This document shows positions 25,433 to 37,062 of a stretch of 64,000 nucleotides of DNA, one piece after another. How positions within the stretch are numbered: position 1 is the first letter of the stretch; every line of letters begins with the position of its first letter. The notes beneath the pieces were generated by a model. That model had not been told where the DNA came from. It saw only the letters and a list, made by a program, of their open reading frames with translations, and ran no database searches. The stretch comes from Bedellia somnulentella. Taxonomy: Eukaryota; Arthropoda; Insecta; Lepidoptera; Bedelliidae. Position numbers and translations under genes: made by a program. The stretch spans positions 22,490,875 through 22,554,874 of the forward strand of contig OY755170.1 of the NCBI GenBank assembly GCA_963576735.1, given 5' to 3'.

Positions 25433-26314
25433 CAGTGAGACTATTATTATATGACAAAATGTTCAAAAACATGTGAAACACATTTCCTGAAACTGAAAGA
25501 ATGGTTACCTGATGCTCATATGAACAGAAGTAAAATATCTGGCAAACCAATTCCCATAAATATGAGATGTCTTACTAAAATATAGCATGAATTAATTTAA
25601 AAGTTTTCTATTTACTTTTTGTTGTTTGATTGTTCGAAGTTAGCCTCGGGCCTTTTTAAGAGCTGACGTTGAGGGCTATCGAGAAGTTGTATGAATTTCA
25701 ACTCATAAACGGTGATGAATATTAATGAAGTTCGACAATTTACCTCTGCACGGAAAACTTCTTAAACTAATCTTGATAAACTCTAAATAAACTTCTAATT
25801 TTGGCGATAAACTTATTAGCATTATAAATCAAGAAGTTTGAAAAGATATTTGTAAAATTTTAGTACTTAACATTTAACATTTCATACCTCGGAATAATGG
25901 AAAACGAAAGTTATTACGTCAACTTGAAAATTTCATAATAAGTAGCGCTAACTGCTTTCTCTAATAATTTTGAGTAAATTCCGACTTCAATATACTTAAT
26001 AGATTGTTTATAATACAATGATTTTTAATATCAATAATAAATATGCGTTAGCAAAATGACTGCGATATTAATATTAGACATGACATTTTTTCTTTATGTA
26101 TCAACTAGCTGTCTCGTAAGTATGAAAGTGTACTTTAATTTTATTTATGGCTGGTTAAATTAATATTTTACTAAACGCTTTGATTGGTTGCGATTGACAT
26201 GAAATTGTGTCTCGCTTGTTTGACTATATTACCTTTCAGTACGCTCCTTATAGGCTATTTTATCGAATTTTTAACCTTACCTACCTGCTCCTTTTTAACG
26301 CGTACATACATATA

Positions 26315-27183
26315 CGAGGGGCATGGCAAAAAGAACTAGATACTTAAAAATTATAAAATTTATTCTTTTTTACAAGTATCGATCTTTTCAAAGTATTCAC
26401 CTTGAGCACGTATACACTTTTCCATACGTCTGAACCAACTGGAAAATACCTGTGACCACTCTTCTTTGGATACCTCAGAAATCTTGAAATTATAGGCAAC
26501 CAGCGCATCTTCTTTGCTTTCAAACCTCTTCCTCTAGTTTTTCTTTGATTTTTGGAAACAAGTGAAAATCACAAGGCGCTAGGTCAGGGGAATATGGCGG
26601 ATGAGGGAGAATTGACACATTTTTCGAGTTGAAAAAGACTAGTGTTCTGGCAGACGTGTGCGGCGCCGCATTGTCGCGGTGCCAGAGTAGGTTGTCACAC
26701 CAAGCTGATATTACTGTTGGAGCACAAACTGTCACATACCATTCGGAGTTCACCGTTCTTTCATTCTCTAGCACAACAGTAGCAATATGACCCGTTTTGC
26801 AGAAAAACGAGGTGACCATTTGTTTCTGTCTTGTCTTTGTGTCTGCCAGAACACTAGACTTTTTCAACTCGAAAAATGTGTCAATTCTCCCTCACCCGCC
26901 ATCTTCCCCTGACCTAGCGCCTTGTGATTTTTAATTGTTTCCAAAAATCAAAGAAAAACTAAAGGGGAAGAGGTTTGAAAGCAAAGAAGAAGCGCTGGTT
27001 GCCTATAATTTCGAGATTTCTGAGGTATCTAAAGAAAAGTGGTCACAGGTATTTTCCAATTGGTTCAGACGTATGGAAAAGTGTATACGTGCTCAGGGTG
27101 AATACTTTGAAAAGATCGATACTTGTTATAAAGCATAAATTTTATAATTTTTGAGTATCTAGTTTCTTTTGGCATGCCTCTCG
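26315..27183. mobile_element. Palindromic mariner: two 3' halves head to head
   Basis: Two inverted arms of about 340 bp (26315-26657 and 26842-27183, over 90% alike by eye) flank a 184 bp centre. Both outer ends are the same mariner end, CGAGGGGCATGCC-like, with TA at 26313-26314 and a changed TG at the other side. The left arm plus centre encodes, on the minus strand, the middle and end of a DD34D transposase: RDNAAPHTSA and PHPPYSPDLAPCD, with 34 residues between the two Asp. The right arm encodes its C-terminal part on the plus strand (FPKIKEKL to the stop at 27136-27138). No intact transposase remains. Confidence 0.88.
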
Positions 27184-30069
27184 TGTCTGTAGTTTCTATA
27201 AAATAGATTTTTAGTTATAAACAACCAAATTAAATGGAAGGGTGACTCTCCAACTATATAATAACACATTGACAGCATAAACGTGCTGACAAAATATATT
27301 TTTGCAAATTTTTATGAGACAAATTTGAGCACATACGATTATTTTTTATTTTTTTTAAGAGAAGATAATTTATTTTCTTTAAAAATGCCTCATACATTTT
27401 ATAGCTAAATTAATTTCTTAATTATTTTTTTTTTAATAATATTGTTTATATCATGGTTTTAGCTATTTGAAGGTCTAAATAAATAAATAAATACACTTTA
27501 TTTTAAAGATCATTCCATTTCAGAATTGAAATGAAAGTAATGTAAACAAAACCTTTATTTAACACCTCATAGTGATAAAACAAAATTTTTTCAAACAAAT
27601 GACATATGTCGTCATCAGCATACGAGTATGTACACAGTAATACACATCACTTTTCTAAGGCCTTAACTAGAAAACTAGTCGTATAATTGTAAACAAATAG
27701 CTAGTTATTACCAACTCTATAAATTCTTTGTTCTTATTCATAATAATTATATACGTTTGCAACTTTTAAATGCCGCGATTATGGTATTGTCACTTTGAGA
27801 TAAATACTTCGTACTAAAGAAAACTTTGCTTGTTCAAGAGAAAATTGTCACTTGAATTCCTTTTCAAGATTTAACTTCATAAACTTAAATCATTCAACTA
27901 ATGGTCATGTATAATTGGTGCAATTTTGCTTGAAAACTATTCTTGAAGTCAAATCTAGCGCTTTGTTATGATAAATAAAAAGCCATTCTCTATTCAGAGT
28001 ACCTACCGCGCATTACATAAATTGACAAGACTGTTAGGAGGTTAATATTTAGCTGTCTCTAAAGGCATTACTATCATTCTTGTATATCCCAGGAGTTATC
28101 AGATAATAAAGAACACAATATGAAAATCAATTGTAAATAAAGAATACATAAAGCTCTAATCATTTAAGATTCATTATAAAATTTGCTCACAAAGCCAAGA
28201 CCTTCTAATTTCCCACCATCCAACAGAACTGTGATTGGAATGCCATGAAAATCGGCTTTGGGAGGAAAAAAAGTAGTTTTGCGCCGGCACGACCCAATTC
28301 AGATATAAAACGAAACCGATTCAAATGTGACATTAAGGAAGCTGCTCATTCCAATGCCGTTGGAATTCAATTTATCCAGCTTCGTAGAAAAAGGGTACGG
28401 ACCTTGAATACCACTTGAGGCCATCGTTCTACGTGCTTCTGATCCTTCAAAATACAGATTAAATATGTCTCTGCAGAGTGGAAACCATTCAAATGAAAAT
28501 TCTTACAGTTATATTAAATATATATCTTTAGATTCTTTGCGATAAAGGTTAGATAAAAGTTTCGTTTTATTAGTTATGGATCTATTGCTCTTGTAGGATA
28601 ACCAATATAGAGAGTACATAGAACGTCATTACAAATTCATTTGGGAGTCACTTGTTACAATTATGTTCATAATTATTGAGATAAAACCATTTTGCAATGA
28701 TTGAATTAATTGTGGCACTCAAGGTCTTGAGTTTAAGTTTCAACGACCACACTATTCATATTTTATTAATACAAACAAGAAAATTGCAAGCTGAATGATT
28801 TGACCTAATATTGAAGGTAAGTGTGTCTCCGAAAGGGCACAGCAAATCATCTGTCTCAGTTACTATTATGGTGGTTATTGTTGATGTCTGTGGCCCTAAC
28901 TATACCAGCATTCACTATTACTTCATAACTTGTGTAGTTTTATGCACGTTTAGTTTGCTATCAGTACTATACGGCTGTGAAGATTTTCATGATCAGCCAA
29001 TAGACATCCACTGCTGTCTACAGGCCTCCCTTAAAGATTTCCACAACGACCGTTTACGTGTCATATATAGTTATCATGAATAGTTGATTTTTATTTCCTT
29101 CGAGAAAAGAAAAGAGAACGTACTACTTTATGTTCAAAGCTTTGTTTAAACGTGAAAGTATTTTTAAAATTGATGTAGTTGTTTTTTTACCCTATCCATT
29201 ACAATAATTAAACATTAAACTAACAAAGTTATTCTCTTTATAATACTAGTATAGATTGATACTAGGAAAAAAGTTATCTTTTACAAAATGACGTATGAGG
29301 TTTTGACTGATATGATAATAGACCACAAAGTTATGTAATCCCTGGAATAGGTATTTTCTTATAAATAATTCTGAAAATTAAAAAAAAGTTGCCATTACAA
29401 GTTTTTGGTGATAAATTTATCGTTGAAACTATAAATACAAAAACCGGCCCAATGCGAGTAGGCTTGCGTATGCAGAATTTGCTTAACCGATATCGCTCCA
29501 TTAATGGCATCGCAAAAAAGAGAAAAACTAAATTTGTTATAAATTTTATTTCATCCGAAACCTTAATACATTTCTATATTTTCTATTTCAACTGTTATTA
29601 ACGTTTACAGTAGAAGATCCCGCTACTAAATCTCTACGTTCATTACGTATTGAGTCAAACACACATTTTAACATAAGTTTATGAATAGGAGAATACACTG
29701 ACAAGACGCAGCTAGGCAAAAATGGCCGCAAGTATTTTATTTCAATGAATGTTATTTATTGTTCGAAGAAAAATTACGTTCACTTGTTTTCGAAATATAG
29801 TATCATCCCCCTCATAGCAATGTATATAAAGAATATAAAAATCAATAGGTGCCGTTCCAAAGTCGGCCGAAAATACCTCACAGCCAGGTGTAAGTAGGTT
29901 ATATTTTGGTGTGTTTTATACGTTCATAAGTTACACGCGTATTTCTGTTATGAAATTAAAGCTATTTTTTTTTCAAAATATGATAATACATAGCTGTCTG
30001 TAAAAAAGCGGCCTCAAATTAGGGTTGCCATCTATTAAAAACGCGAGATATCCAAATATATTTCATAAA

Positions 30070-30240
30070 CTATACTCACGCCCAATATTCCCATTGGGGT
30101 AGGCAGAGACTATCGATCGCCACTTTGTACCATCTTGCAAATTTCTCTTGCTTCCCTTACATTAATAATTCTTCTCATACATGCTCTCTTATTCTTCTCA
30201 CTGCGGACTTCCGCCTTTATAAGAACGTTTTCCACAGACA
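30070..30240 (-). repeat. RTE-like LINE tail and last codons
   Basis: ATACTCACGCCCAATATTCC, GGTAGGCAGAGACTATCGAT and CGCCACTTTGTACC are the complement of a well-kept 3' tail; CATACATGCTCTCTTATTCT continues into ORF2 codons. Confidence 0.8.
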
Positions 30241-30373
30241 TGTATTTGAATAGATGCCGCAAGTGCATGTACTTCGCGTGTAAAAACTGAGTAAAATTAT
30301 CTTAGTTTATCGCCATTTGATTGAGTCCGTGCTCGAACGTTCTCGGTGACAGATGTCAAGCTAAATATAAAAA

Positions 30374-30460
30374 ATGCCTAATTGTGCCGTATTGAGTTGC
30401 AAAAACTATCTAAATAAAGCGGGACTAATTAATAGAAAGATTTTCTTTCATCGGTAGCTC
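30374..30460 (+). pseudogene. THAP-like zinc-finger start, isolated
   Basis: ATG at 30374 opens MPNCAVLSCKNY and reaches IFFHR before a stop. M-x-x-C-A-V-x-x-C plus a downstream FHR fits the beginning of a THAP domain (C2CH zinc finger of THAP proteins and P-like transposases). The Trp and AVPTIF parts were not found downstream. GTAGCT follows the FHR codons and could be a splice donor. It may be a lost exon or a transposon scrap. Confidence 0.4.
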
Positions 30461-30718
30461 ACTTTATTATTAGATTATGTGGTTTCTATTGTAAAATCAA
30501 TTATTTCGTGTTCGTTGTGGTTTTACACTGAAAAACTTTTAAACGAGTGTGTATCGCTTAATTTATAATACATTGCCGCTTTTAGTTACAAAGCTATCTA
30601 GTATGGCTTGTCTATTAAAACACGCAATGAACATCAAAATGAACGATATTTTCACCTGTCGATCAGCTACATGGTACGGTAGCTATTGTCATACTTCTGT
30701 CATTTTAAGCAAAATGTG

Positions 30719-31026
30719 TTGTACCTACACAGATAGTTGTATTCGATTCTAATTCTAATCGATTTTGGGAACAGAGAAATGATAATATTCGCGATGGATG
30801 TTCCATGTATCTAAAATATTTTTATTACTACAATATTTCTGTTAAATAATTAATTGCAATACTCTTGTTTTAACTTTGTTTTTATTTAATAAAAGAACAG
30901 TTTAATTTTAGTTACAAGTTTTTCTCTAAGCTACATTTCTTAACGTGTGGTATGTGACAGTCTTTTTTTACTTCCTTCCTTCACTCAGTGTTGCCAATAT
31001 AAATGTACATATATACACGAACACGC
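30719..31026 (-). repeat. Possible LTR of the copia remnant
   Basis: Downstream of the copia pol end on the minus strand, a purine-rich AAGGAGG precedes TGTTCGTGTATA; a candidate end GTAGGTACAACA lies near 30719. No second LTR exists to confirm these ends, so the boundaries are tentative. Confidence 0.3.
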
Positions 31027-31044
31027 CTCCTTACATAAGTTCAA

Positions 31045-31465
31045 AGCTTCTTAAGTACTACAGTAATTATAATCAATTAGGGAACTATACTCCTTTAAAT
31101 TTAGCATTTTTAAGTTAGTGAATTTAACATTTCCCACAGGTTTTGTAAATATATCTGCAATTTTATTTTCTGACTCTATTTTGTTTACTTTCCCGCTAAA
31201 CATTTTAATTTACAAAATGATAGAATATGATAGATAGAATGCTTAGAATTCTTTGTATAGTTTCCATACTTAGAAATAGCTACAGCTGCTGAATTATCTT
31301 CATAGATTTTAACTGGGTCACAAACCTTAGTAAAGACATCATTTATTACACAAATGAGAAAATGTAATTCTGTTACTGCTTCTGATAATTCTATATATTC
31401 AGCAAATGTTGAAGAGCTTGTTACACTACTTTGTTTTTTTTTATTTCCAATATTGAACAAACGAA
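31045..31465 (-). pseudogene. Ty1/copia retrotransposon, RNase H end of pol
   Basis: The minus strand encodes SSVTSSSTFAEYIELSEAVT, KIYEDNSAAVAISKYGN and TKNSKH, the C-terminal RNase H block of copia pol; another frame continues ESENKIADIFTKPVGNVKF to a stop. DIFTKP is the usual copia C-terminal motif. A frameshift near 31190 and loss of everything upstream make it a dead fragment. Confidence 0.85.
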
Positions 31466-32690
31466 GAGTTCCGTACTATCATCTATAATAAAAAATATCG
31501 TTTTTGTATGGGAACCCCTTTGATATTTACTTTACTGTTATTTAATTATTTATTTTGAAAGGTGATATACAAGTAAATACTGTGAAAATTTTAAGTATCT
31601 ACTTATTAACGTTTTAGTATTGAGCAAACAATTACGGAAAAAACACGTTTATTGTAAGGGCCCCCCCCTTAAAATCCTTTTTTACTAGTATTTGTTATTA
31701 TAGCCGCAACATAAATACGTCATTTGTGAAAATTTCAGCTTTCTAGTTATCACTGTTTATGAGATACAGCCTGGAGAAAAACAGACAACGAAAAAAAAAA
31801 TACTTGATTATTTTTCCTTCTCTACAAGTTATTTTACTTGTTTTTTTTTCAAATCCGAATTAGTTCTGGGTTGTATTATATTTTGTCATAGCGCCTTCTA
31901 CTGGCTTTCCTTTTTGTAGATAAAATTTCTTCTCGGGGTTTTTTTAAATCATTTTGTAACTTTTCGAGAACAAATTATTAAAACTAGTTAATTAGGTAGG
32001 TTATCAATAAGGACAAGTTATTATAATAATAAAGGCTACTGAACTACTCACTGACTAACTGACTCATTAACTCACTGATTTAGATCGTTGTTCTCCGAGA
32101 AGATATAGTGGTGGAGGAAATTAATGTAGGAAGACTTGCTCAGAATAAAAATGAGACCATGAGAAAATAGCGTTATTAAAAAACAGGTATAATTCTAGAT
32201 TTATCATTCTTCTGTCAATTTATTATTCGTCTGTCGATGCACTCGAATATAATCGATTGAATCGTTTACGCGCTGACGGGGAGTTCCCATCACTAAATTG
32301 CTCATGTGACGTCACAGTAGGTGGAAAAATAATGGCACGCTTGGTTTCTATACAAGAAATGACACTTGCGTTATCTATTCAAATACAGATCTGTGACGTT
32401 TTCTATCTAATCTAGATACGTTTACGTAATTTTCATTAATTTTAATATAATGGAAAATCACTAAAAATATTAAAACATTTATTTTAAAATAAAAAAATGT
32501 TCATTGATCAAGTAAACAGGAAAAATGTGTATGTTTGAAAACAACATTTTGTTTATGTCTTATTTTTGACAGTTTAGCAGCGGGATCTTATACTATTAGG
32601 AAATAGAGCGACCTTACAGATATACAAACGGACAGACGGACATCGAATTCTCATACATATAATCTTTGATAAGGAACCCTAAATAAAATA
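31465..32690. repeat. Mosaic of short DNA-transposon-like repeats
   Basis: The ends carry GTTCCGTA (31469) and AGGAACCCTAA (about 32670), a pair typical of insect miniature elements. TACTCACTGACTAACTGAC occurs at about 32040. I cannot define element borders; there is no coding content. Confidence 0.3.
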
Positions 32691-34114
32691 TCTTACAGCA
32701 TCTCTACATAGATGTGTTTGTGTGCAAAGTTACAAACTAATGTCAAAACAACTGACGGTGATGATATAAAGCGGTATTTACTGCTGATGCGGCCCGCTGA
32801 AACCTCAGGGGTCACCAACGCTTGCAACATATGCCGGAAATCGTGCCGCTACGGAAAACTTTCTCAGTCCTTACCACAAATTTGTCCCGTACTATGTGCT
32901 GAATCTAATTCTGCCTCACTTCATACTCAGCTTTGATAGGCTCCAAACAGTTTGCATAGCGGTTCCAGCCCTTTCAGTTACTAGTTAAATGAGTTTCACA
33001 AATCAATTAAAGTATTATAAGAGCAATGTATTCAATTAACTTTTAATCAATAATTTTTGGCATTGACGAATAAAACCGATAAAGATTAAACTGATCAGAC
33101 ACGGCCTGTAAGAAACAAATATTTATATATTAAGCTACCAGAAATGAAACTTGTAATTTTTGGAATAGTAAAGCTTTTATCAAATAGCAATAATCAAAGA
33201 TTTCTATGTGATATAACTTTGAAAATTTATTATGTGAAAAACATTATATATAATATTATTAGATATTTCACAAAATGTATCATTTTATTAAAAAATATAT
33301 CCGACACACTACAAAACATATTGAGTAAAACACTACGTTGAAACTTTAACTGCCACATGCTATTCAACATAATTATTTTGTATCTTTATCGATAGTATAA
33401 GTTGGCTATCTTATTTCCTATTTGAATATCTAACGCAAGACATATCATGAGGAAGACATATGAATAAATTGAAATTTCAAATGCACTCACATGTTTGTTT
33501 CCGATGAAAGTTTATAGTCGCCGGCCTGTTTAAGACAGTTTGTCGTATATTTTGCTTGTATTGGATAAAAAGCTATGCGGATGTTCTTGCAGTTTAGTAA
33601 AGAAATGTTCAATTTATAGAAGGATATAAGCGTTCAACTCTTAAAATTACTAATCAGTGAAATTACTTATCATATCAACCTTGTGTAAATGCTTGAACAT
33701 TAGTGGTGATATTGAAGACTTTTGTTTCCATAATAAGCATTTCATATTACGGATCTATGCGATCTATACGATACAAGTTGTTGTGTAATATAGTTGCTGT
33801 CAAAACAGTCAGAACTCATAAAAATATATGATATGTAAAATTTAAATCTACGACTTGCAATACAAGTGATTAGACATAGATATGTCGCAGTCGGATTGTA
33901 TAATCCACCGTATTACATTACGGCTAGCTGTTATCAAAAACAGGGCCGTTTAGTAATAATAATAATAATAATAATAAAACGTTTATTTCAGATAAGTCAC
34001 ATCCATATTACATAAAAATCAAAACAATTAAATTAAAAATTAATTAAAATAAATAAATTAAATTAAACAAAAATAATACTAATTAAAAATTACAATTAAA
34101 AATTAAACATCAGC

Positions 34115-34745
34115 TCGTAAATGCGGTGGTGCAAGCATTAGCCGGATGGAATGCGGCTATATATAAAACTGCCGCTTTGTATTTGGCGCCATATGTCATT
34201 ACAGCTAACTAGCTAGCCACAATGTAATTAAGTGTGCGATTAGCTGCCACTTTGACAGTTTTATTTCTGTTTCTTAACACTCGTGGGGTTACCTGACATA
34301 ACAACAACGATGGAGTTGATTACAGAAAGTGGGTTATTAAATTGTGAAATTATGAGGGAATCAAATAATGAAAACGTGATTAAATTTCGGTGAACAATAA
34401 CTTTAAGAATAATTTTCAACTGCAATTAAATAATTTCTATTCTTCTCAATGTGGAACAATAAAAAAAACATGGTCATTGTGCAAAATAACTTGTTTTACT
34501 TATAATGTTTGGAAAATTTTAATCATACTAAGTATTCAAAGATGTTAATCAAGGATAAAACTGTCTATATTTAAATATATTACTTAATATTAAAGAAATA
34601 TTATTTTTTCTGGTTATTAAAATTGATTTTCATTCTAAACATTGTTTTATTTTGTAAGCATATGATGCGGCTAAACGTGGGCCAACTCATTGAAGAATGT
34701 ATCGCAAAAACAATTCGGCTAATGCTTAAACCGCCGCATCATATG
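34115..34745. repeat. Inverted-repeat element or hairpin region
   Basis: ATGCGGTGGTGCAAGCATTA (34120) is repeated inverted near 34714-34739. A perfect 13 bp pair, CATATGATGCGGC / GCCGCATCATATG, bounds 34661-34744. The middle is AT-rich and non-coding. It fits a decayed MITE; target duplications were not found. Confidence 0.45.
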
Positions 34746-35059
34746 AAACTGTCATTTGGAATACATCGTTATTATTTTGTTCTTTATAAAAATAATCGAT
34801 ATAATTAGTTTAAAGTTAGTAATAGTGATATAAAGTGTATGAGTAATGCAACTAAAAGTGTCATCTAAGTGATTGTGAAATCAGTTTTTGATTAAGTTTG
34901 TGTAGTCGGAAGTTACTAAGGAGAAACCTCTCAAAACCCGGACCTACCACAACTTTTTTGATCAGCCGCGTGCAACCGCGCAACCTCGTAGAATAAAAAT
35001 CACGAAATAAAAAACACGAGCGCTTTCTATATTTGATTTTTATATTCTTTGAAAGAAAC

Positions 35060-36021
35060 TATGCCTAGAGTTGAACGATCTCCCCCGTCAGTCGCTGACA
35101 ACCGCAAGAACTCTCCCGACCAGCTAGAGCGGAACGTAGATACAGGAGAAGAAAAGAATTCAACCACGTCCGCCGTAGGGGTGAATAGAGGCAAACGGGT
35201 GAGACTTGAAATGTCACCCACTACAGACCTGTATGCCTCTCTGAATGAAGATCTGTTGGCAACAATTCGTCGCGAAATATACGAATCGGTTTCTAAAGAA
35301 ATAAGTTTAACTCTGAGATCTACCCTTATCCGTGAACTAGCTGATTTCAAGAAAGCTTTGACAGAGTTCCGTACCATATCAGAGTCAGTTCAATTTATGA
35401 GTGCTGAATTTGACCGCATGTAGGCGGAGTTTAATAAGTCTCACTCAACCAATAACAAACTAGTCAAAGAAAATGCCTGTCTTAAAAAAACCATCAAGGA
35501 TCTCTCAAACCGACTCGACTTTCTGGAATTGTTCCAGACAATAGGCAAGATAATATAGAGATAAATGGTGTCCCTGAGAACAACTCCGAAAATATTTTAA
35601 CCATTTTAACTATAATACAATTAGGTAAGGTGGTTTCCAGCACTATTAAAGAATCGGATATATTATCTTACACACGGATTCGCAAAATTGATCCTTCCAC
35701 TAGTAGACCTAGAGCGATTGTCCTTAGATTGGGTAGTACCCGTATTTGCGACGAGTTTCTCGCGGCGGTAGCTAAATTTAACCGTTCAAACCCCAAGGAG
35801 AAAGTAAACTCCCATCATCTCGGATATGGAGGTACAAAGGCTCAAGTTTATATATCGGAACATCTGTCACCTGCAGCAACAACTTTAAGCTGCAACTAGA
35901 AAAGTATCTAAAGAAAAGGGATATAAGTTTGTGTGGATTCGTAATGGACGCATACTAGTAAGAAAAGATGAGAACTCACAAGCTAAACAAATTAAAAGAT
36001 CTGAAGGTCAAGCTCTTCTTT
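35060..36021 (+). pseudogene. LINE ORF1 remnant
   Basis: Opens MPRVERSPPSVADN at 35061 and stays open to 35423, then continues after a stop. ESDILSYTRIRKIDPSTSRP and KAQVYISEHLSPA, then GYKFVWIRNGRILVRKDEN, match the nucleic-acid chaperone-like ORF1 of insect CR1/L1-like LINEs. The middle (LVKENACLKKTIKDLSNRLD) is coiled-coil-like. At least one stop and two frame changes (near 35530-35630 and 35880) disable it. Confidence 0.75.
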
Positions 36022-36069
36022 AAGTATACCTGTTAAAACCTATAACAAAAATATTACTGACTTACTGTA

Positions 36070-36165
36070 TTAAAATTCACAATCTACTACCAAAATGTAA
36101 GAGGTTTAAGGACTAAAACCAAGGATATCTATTAAAAAATTTTAAACGAAAATTATGATGTCACG
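36070..36165 (+). pseudogene. Start of LINE ORF2, abruptly truncated
   Basis: IYYQNVRGLRTKTKDIY followed by a stop and ILNENYDV is the beginning of an endonuclease domain ('YQNVRGLRTK'). It lies just after ORF1, as expected, and is lost after about 36165. Confidence 0.65.
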
Positions 36166-36229
36166 GCTTGATTTGAAAAAGTCTTTGATAGTATAAGGTT
36201 TTTTAGGTTTTTTTTAGGTTTTTTTTATA

Positions 36230-36331
36230 AGGAAGGTACGGGTGGAAACCCATCACTAATCATCCTTTATTTTACGATATTTACCCAATTAGTAGTAAAG
36301 GAATTTTTATTTGAGATTTACAGCCGTGAGC
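36230..36331 (+). repeat. SINE-A fragment, tail half
   Basis: GGAAACCCATCACTAATCAT, CCTTTATTTTACGATATTTA and TTTACAGCCGTGAGCA. Degenerate; the head is missing. Confidence 0.65.
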
Positions 36332-36696
36332 AAAGGATAAATATGATAATCTAGTCTTTCCCTGTTGCTAAAAAGCTTTTAAAATCAACGCTAAAAATAT
36401 AAAACGTAACGAGGGAGTGAAGTTTAGTATGAATAAAGTTTGTTTAATTATAAACAGATTAACTAAATTAACTTTTCAAAGCATTTTTTATAAAGGGTAT
36501 GCCAAACTAAAAAATGCATTTGCATTGAAAAGTTTTAATCCGGTTTTTCTCCAATGCGTTAAACTTTGTCTATTCAAAACTTTTGAACGTAGAAATTTCT
36601 AAAAACAAACTGTACACTGATTTGTAAAATAAATATTTCGTATAAGTTACTTTGACTTTATGTTTATTAATTAATACGCTCATTTTGTTTTTATTT

Positions 36697-36945
36697 ACAT
36701 ACATACATACATATACTCACGGCTATAATTCCCTAGAAGGGGTAGCCAGACCTAAGGAATTATAAATTCCTCAGCCACTTTTGGAAGTTGAGTGGGGAAA
36801 AGATCGTAAAATAAAAAGGTTTTTGGTGATGGGTCTCCAACCGCATCGCCCAAAAATCCAATAAAAAGCCCCAATACCCTTAGTTGCCTCTTACGACACC
36901 CGTGGGTAGAAAGGGGTAGCGACATTCTAAGCCAGCACTACACGG
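36697..36945 (-). repeat. SINE-A copy with perfect 12 bp target duplication
   Basis: TTGTTTTTATTT occurs at 36685-36696 and 36946-36957. Near full length with an ACATACATACATAC tail. Confidence 0.92.
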
Positions 36946-37062
36946 TTGTTTTTATTTGTTACTACTAAACAGAATTATGTTATGTAAAAAGAAACTAGGA
37001 TTTGTCTTTTCGTAATCTCGCATCTCTATTTGCCTATTTTATTCTACCCAAGTCTCTTTTAA

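Noticed and set aside
28811..29083. Possible nested gene, 90 codons
   Set aside because: No domain, signal or splice context supports it; ordinary chance open frame in intron sequence.
32712..32936. Cys-rich 74-codon open frame
   Set aside because: No recognised cysteine pattern and no start context or splice sites that make a gene.
35027..35377. 116-codon open frame on the minus strand
   Set aside because: Antisense shadow of the LINE ORF1 remnant at 35060-36021.
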